Part shown: in pieces, positions 60,809 to 64,000 of the stretch
Layout of the letters: each line of letters starts with the position of its first letter
How positions within the stretch are numbered: the first letter of the stretch is position 1
NCBI GenBank assembly: GCA_949295025.1
Contig: CASFJK010000001.1
Location: 212,958 to 276,957 of the forward strand
DNA length: 64,000 nucleotides
Source of the DNA: an uncultured Pseudomonadota bacterium
GTDB taxonomy: Bacteria; Pseudomonadota; Alphaproteobacteria; RF32; CAG-239
Direction: 5' to 3'
Notes under the pieces: model-generated
Told to the model about the DNA's origin: nothing
Seen by the model: the letters and a program-made list of their open reading frames with translations, nothing else
Database searches by the model: none
Translations under genes and position numbers: made by a program

Positions 60809-60890
60809 TACTTTTTACTCTGTATGTTTTTATTTAAAATAAAAAGTAAAGGACTTCTATTAAATTTGCAACAGAAAATAAAGTTTATTT

Positions 60891-61682
60891 TTATTCCTTA
60901 CTTTTTCTTTTTAATAAAGAAGATAATATATTGCTGATTGGAATTCCAAGTCTATTGTCATTTTCGGAATCAATGATACCAATTGCTTGCGTTAATTTTT
61001 CAATTCCGTTTGGTTGAGATGCATCTATACGGATACATTTACAACCGATATTGTCGGCTAATTTTTGATCAGCGCTTCCATCACCAATCACCAAACATTC
61101 ATTCGCTGGAGGAGGGTTGCCGTCAAACATGGCAACGAAAGCACCAAGATTGGGTTTCTCTCTGGCTTTGAGGCTGGCAATATCTTCATTGGGGTTGATT
61201 TTAGGAGAACCATATATTTTATCAAAAAATGATTCCAATCCCAAATGTTTGACTTCTTCTTTTAAATATTCAGGGCTTTTACTTGAAATAATATGAAGTT
61301 TTACATTGTTATTACGACAATAACTCAACAAGTTTACGGTGCCTTCTATGATTGATGCATCTTTAATATGATTTTTTTCTATATAATCATAAAATGTGAA
61401 GTGGGCTCGTTCTATTATTTTTTCCATCTCTTTTTGGGAGTATTGTTTGGGACCATCTTTTGTTTGGAGAGTGTATGGTTCTCCTTTGGCAAAAGATTCT
61501 CCGCATAGCATATAGCCAAAAATTTCACTCTTAGGTTTACCTCCAGTTAGTTTTTTTATTTCTGAAGGTTCTTTGTGAGCCATGTTAAATGTATCAAAAA
61601 CGTTATCGTAAGCGTTTTTTGTGGTTGTTAACGTGTGAGCTAAAGTTTCATCCCAATCGCAAAGCAAATGTTTTATAGCCAT
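60891..61682 (-). CDS. HAD-superfamily hydrolase
   Basis: 263 residues. Catalytic DWDETLAHT (DxDxT) near the start, ISSKSPE (motif II Ser), the conserved Lys in YLKEEVKHLG, and motif IV VIGDGSADQKLADNIG. A phosphatase or phosphoglycolate-phosphatase-like role is likely; the substrate is unknown. ATG 61,682 has AAGGA upstream, so the ATG at 61,736, which lies within murQ, is rejected. Confidence 0.88.
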   Translation of the reverse strand: MAIKHLLCDWDETLAHTLTTTKNAYDNVFDTFNMAHKEPSEIKKLTGGKPKSEIFGYMLCGESFAKGEPYTLQTKDGPKQYSQKEMEKIIERAHFTFYDYIEKNHIKDASIIEGTVNLLSYCRNNNVKLHIISSKSPEYLKEEVKHLGLESFFDKIYGSPKINPNEDIASLKAREKPNLGAFVAMFDGNPPPANECLVIGDGSADQKLADNIGCKCIRIDASQPNGIEKLTQAIGIIDSENDNRLGIPISNILSSLLKRKSKE

Positions 61683-61728
61683 TTTATTGTCCTTAATTTT
61701 TTCTCTTATTGTATCCTTTTTATGGAGG

Positions 61729-62616
61729 TTAAGCAATAACTTTTCTTAAAATGCCATCTGCTTGAGCTAAAAGTTGTTCCGCTTCTTCTTTTGAAATGTT
61801 TTTTATAGCCATAACACAAGCTGTTTTGACTTTTTTGCCACTGGCTTCCAAAATTTTAGAAGCTTCATCATAGGAAATGTGAGCTATTTCCGAAACAATT
61901 CTGGTGCCTCGATCAACCAGTTTTTCGTTCATCATGCGTAAATCTATCATATAGTTTTCATAGGTTTTTCCGATACGAATCATGGCGCCGGTAGAGAGCA
62001 TATTTAAAATCATTTTTTGAGCTGTTCCTGATTTCATGCGAGAGGAGCCGGTGATAGGTTCTTCTCCGACGACAGGATTGATAAAGATGGAGGAAAATTG
62101 TTTTAACTTTGCTTCCGGATTAGATGAAATTCCAATTGTTGTACATCCGAGTTTTTGAGCTTCTTGCAATATGGTCAATACGTAGCGAGGTCCCCCATTA
62201 GCAGAAATTCCGACAATTACATCTTTTTCGGTTGGAGCAAAATTTTTTAAATCAGCTATAGCTAATTCGGCACTGTCTTCAGAGTTTTCTATAGAAAAAC
62301 GTAAAGCTCGATCACCACCGGCAATGTAGCCGCAAACCATGCCATGCTCAACACCAAAAGTTGGCCAGCATTCAGAAGCATCTAAAACGCCTAAACGTCC
62401 ACTGGTGCCAGCTCCAAAATAGGCTAATCTTCCACCACGGCGGAATGCTTGAGCAATTATTTCAATGGCTTCTGCAATTTGTGGCAATGTCTTTTCAACA
62501 GCTAATGCTACTTTTTTATCTTCATTATTTAATGTTTTGGCAATTTGAGACGCGTCCATTAAATCAATATTTGTGGTATCAGGGTTTCTTTTTTCTGTCA
62601 GTGCAGTTTGGGACAT
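61729..62616 (-). CDS. murQ: N-acetylmuramic acid 6-phosphate etherase
   Basis: 295 residues, SIS-domain lyase: FGAGTSGRLGVLDASECWPT (phosphosugar binding), ISANGGPRYVLTILQEAQKL, and the MurQ signature IGISSNPEAKLKQFSSIFIN with EEPITGSSRMKSGTAQKMIL. It cleaves the lactyl ether of MurNAc-6-P to GlcNAc-6-P in cell-wall recycling. AAGGAG precedes the ATG. The HAD phosphatase gene follows by 46 bp. Confidence 0.96.
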   Translation of the reverse strand: MSQTALTEKRNPDTTNIDLMDASQIAKTLNNEDKKVALAVEKTLPQIAEAIEIIAQAFRRGGRLAYFGAGTSGRLGVLDASECWPTFGVEHGMVCGYIAGGDRALRFSIENSEDSAELAIADLKNFAPTEKDVIVGISANGGPRYVLTILQEAQKLGCTTIGISSNPEAKLKQFSSIFINPVVGEEPITGSSRMKSGTAQKMILNMLSTGAMIRIGKTYENYMIDLRMMNEKLVDRGTRIVSEIAHISYDEASKILEASGKKVKTACVMAIKNISKEEAEQLLAQADGILRKVIA

Positions 62617-62735
62617 ATAAATACTCCTTGTCTTTTTTTTAGTTATTTTTCGTTTTTAAAGGTAAAAAAAATTCTAATCTTGTAAGAATTTTATTAACAG
62701 AGAAAAATAATTTTTAAGTTAAAGTAAAAAATGTG

Positions 62736-62764
62736 TTGACAAATGCTGCAAAATAAGGTTAGTT
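62736..62764 (+). promoter_or_regulatory. Promoter of tRNA-Tyr/tRNA-Gly/tuf transcript
   Basis: TTGACA with 17-bp spacer and TTAGTT, 59 bp before tRNA-Tyr. The -35 box is perfect; the -10 is weak. Confidence 0.4.
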
Positions 62765-62822
62765 GCGTATCAGTGATTATCTCTGAGGAGTGTTCCTCAC
62801 TACCTGATGTTTTTTATAGAAT

Positions 62823-62908
62823 GGAGGGGTGGCAGAGCGGTCAAATGCAACGGACTGTAAATCCGTCGACTTTCGTCTACGATGGTTCGAATCCATCCCC
62901 CTCCACCA
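62823..62908 (+). tRNA. tRNA-Tyr (anticodon GTA)
   Basis: A class II tRNA with a long variable arm, acceptor GGAGGGG/CCCCTCC, anticodon loop CTGTAAA, T loop TTCGAAT and encoded CCA. Confidence 0.95.
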
Positions 62909-62944
62909 TTAATTCAGGTTAACTCTCGATAAGAGGCGGATAAA

Positions 62945-63018
62945 GCGGGTGTAGCTCAATGGTAGAGCAGAAGCCTTCCAAGCTTATGACGGGGGTTCGA
63001 TTCCCCTCACCCGCTCCA
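62945..63018 (+). tRNA. tRNA-Gly (anticodon TCC)
   Basis: Acceptor GCGGGTG/CACCCGC fully paired, anticodon loop CTTCCAA, T loop TTCGATT, encoded CCA. It lies between tRNA-Tyr and tuf, the common bacterial order. Confidence 0.95.
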
Positions 63019-63079
63019 TTTTCTTTCTCCCCTTCTTACCGAATCGTATTAACAACAAAAACAATTAGGATCTTTAAAT

Positions 63080-64000
63080 ATGGCAAAAGAGAAATTTGAG
63101 CGCAATAAGCCTCACTGCAACATTGGAACCATCGGTCACGTAGACCACGGTAAAACAACCTTGACAGCTGCAATTACAAAAGTATTGGCAGAAGAAGGTG
63201 GTGCAAGCTTCACAGCATATGATCAAATCGATAAAGCTCCTGAAGAGAAAGCACGCGGTATTACCATTTCTACCTCACACGTAGAATATGAAACAGCAAA
63301 CCGTCACTATGCACACGTAGACTGCCCGGGTCACGCTGACTATGTTAAAAACATGATTACCGGTGCAGCTCAAATGGATGGTGCAATCTTGGTAGTATCA
63401 GCAGCAGATGGTCCGATGCCGCAAACACGTGAACACATCTTGCTTGCACGTCAAGTAGGTGTACCGGCATTGGTAGTATACATGAACAAAGTAGACCAAG
63501 TAGACGATCCAGAATTGTTGGACTTGGTTGAAATGGAAATCAGAGATTTGTTGAGCTCATATGACTTCCCAGGTGACGAAATCCCAATCATCAAAGGTTC
63601 AGCTTTGGCAGTATTGGAAAACGGCGATCCGAAAATTGGTCATGATTCCATCATTGAATTGATGAAAGCAGTAGACAGCTACATTCCGCAACCGGAACGT
63701 CCGAAAGATCAACCGTTCTTGATGCCGATTGAAGACGTATTCTCAATCTCTGGTCGTGGTACCGTAGTAACCGGCCGTGTAGAAAGAGGTGTATTGCACG
63801 TAGGTGATGATATTGAAATCGTAGGTATTAAACCGACACAAAAAACCACATGTACCGGTATCGAAATGTTCCGCAAATTGTTGGATGAAGGTGAAGCCGG
63901 CGATAACATCGGTGTATTGCTCCGTGGTACAAAGAGAGAAGAAGTTGAACGTGGACAAGTATTGGCAGCTCCTGGCACCATTACTCCGCACACAGACTTC
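63080..64000 (+). CDS. tuf: Elongation factor Tu, 3' end cut by window edge
   Basis: 307 codons to the edge. GTP-binding [29 protein letters not shown] and NKVDQVDD; domain 2 begins [17 protein letters not shown]. It delivers aminoacyl-tRNA to the ribosome. Codon choice is odd for this genome: valine is mainly GTA and alanine GCA, whereas the equally highly expressed groEL uses GTT and GCT. Confidence 0.98.
   Translation, partial: MAKEKFERNKPHCNIGTIGHVDHGKTTLTAAITKVLAEEGGASFTAYDQIDKAPEEKARGITISTSHVEYETANRHYAHVDCPGHADYVKNMITGAAQMDGAILVVSAADGPMPQTREHILLARQVGVPALVVYMNKVDQVDDPELLDLVEMEIRDLLSSYDFPGDEIPIIKGSALAVLENGDPKIGHDSIIELMKAVDSYIPQPERPKDQPFLMPIEDVFSISGRGTVVTGRVERGVLHVGDDIEIVGIKPTQKTTCTGIEMFRKLLDEGEAGDNIGVLLRGTKREEVERGQVLAAPGTITPHTDF

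Overview
The window reads as the chromosome of a low-GC, host- or gut-associated alphaproteobacterium. The evidence is a neighbourhood of leuS, a DUF3576 lipoprotein, lptE and holA, the rpmH-rnpA-yidD-yidC-engB cluster, groESL, tuf behind tRNA-Tyr/tRNA-Gly, GtrA, UPF0260 and CDF genes. No species name can be given from sequence alone. Most of the window is ordinary housekeeping DNA packed into short operons, many closed by clear hairpin-plus-T terminators.

Layout: 1-11.1 kb holds a PfkB kinase (cut by the edge), ferredoxin, htpG and groESL (each with a heat-shock-type promoter), an orphan prepilin peptidase, a voltage-gated cation channel, a glycosyltransferase and small membrane/envelope genes. 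tRNA-Gly(GCC) is followed by an odd ~150-bp repeat flanked by duplicated tRNA-end/terminator DNA. The same repeat recurs behind tRNA-Arg(CCG) at 49.4-49.8 kb.

From 11,107 to 27,287 lies a ~16.2-kb integrative island inserted in tRNA-Ser(CGA). It is bounded by a 20-bp direct repeat and carries a tyrosine integrase beside the left att site. It encodes an HUH-like protein next to a hairpin-rich, origin-like or structured-RNA region, an ankyrin protein, a type III restriction-modification system between two serine recombinases (one with a three-part res site), and a six-gene operon. In order of transcription the operon is RloA-like ATPase, RloB, membrane-anchored STAND-type NTPase, unknown protein, a small protein beginning MKIRNGFVTNSSS, and a radical SAM/SPASM enzyme with unusual cysteine spacing. 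The whole island is almost free of the dinucleotide CG: I found two by eye in about 16.1 kb, while DNA on both sides is full of it. The composition break coincides with the att sites. The CG-free island and its six-gene operon are the best candidates for something undescribed.

From 27.3 to 64 kb the core genome resumes: an operon with rsmB, a ketopantoate-reductase-like protein, a membrane protein, a TPR protein, ogt and DUF486; then leuS, lptE/holA, the rpmH cluster, Bax-inhibitor-1, a YgjP metallopeptidase with two tandem UPF0260 proteins, dnaB, rpmB, a divergent membrane pyrophosphatase, a GldF-GldG-DUF4340 fusion with its ABC ATPase, rlmB, a HAD phosphatase, murQ, and tRNA-Tyr/tRNA-Gly(UCC)/tuf (cut by the right edge).
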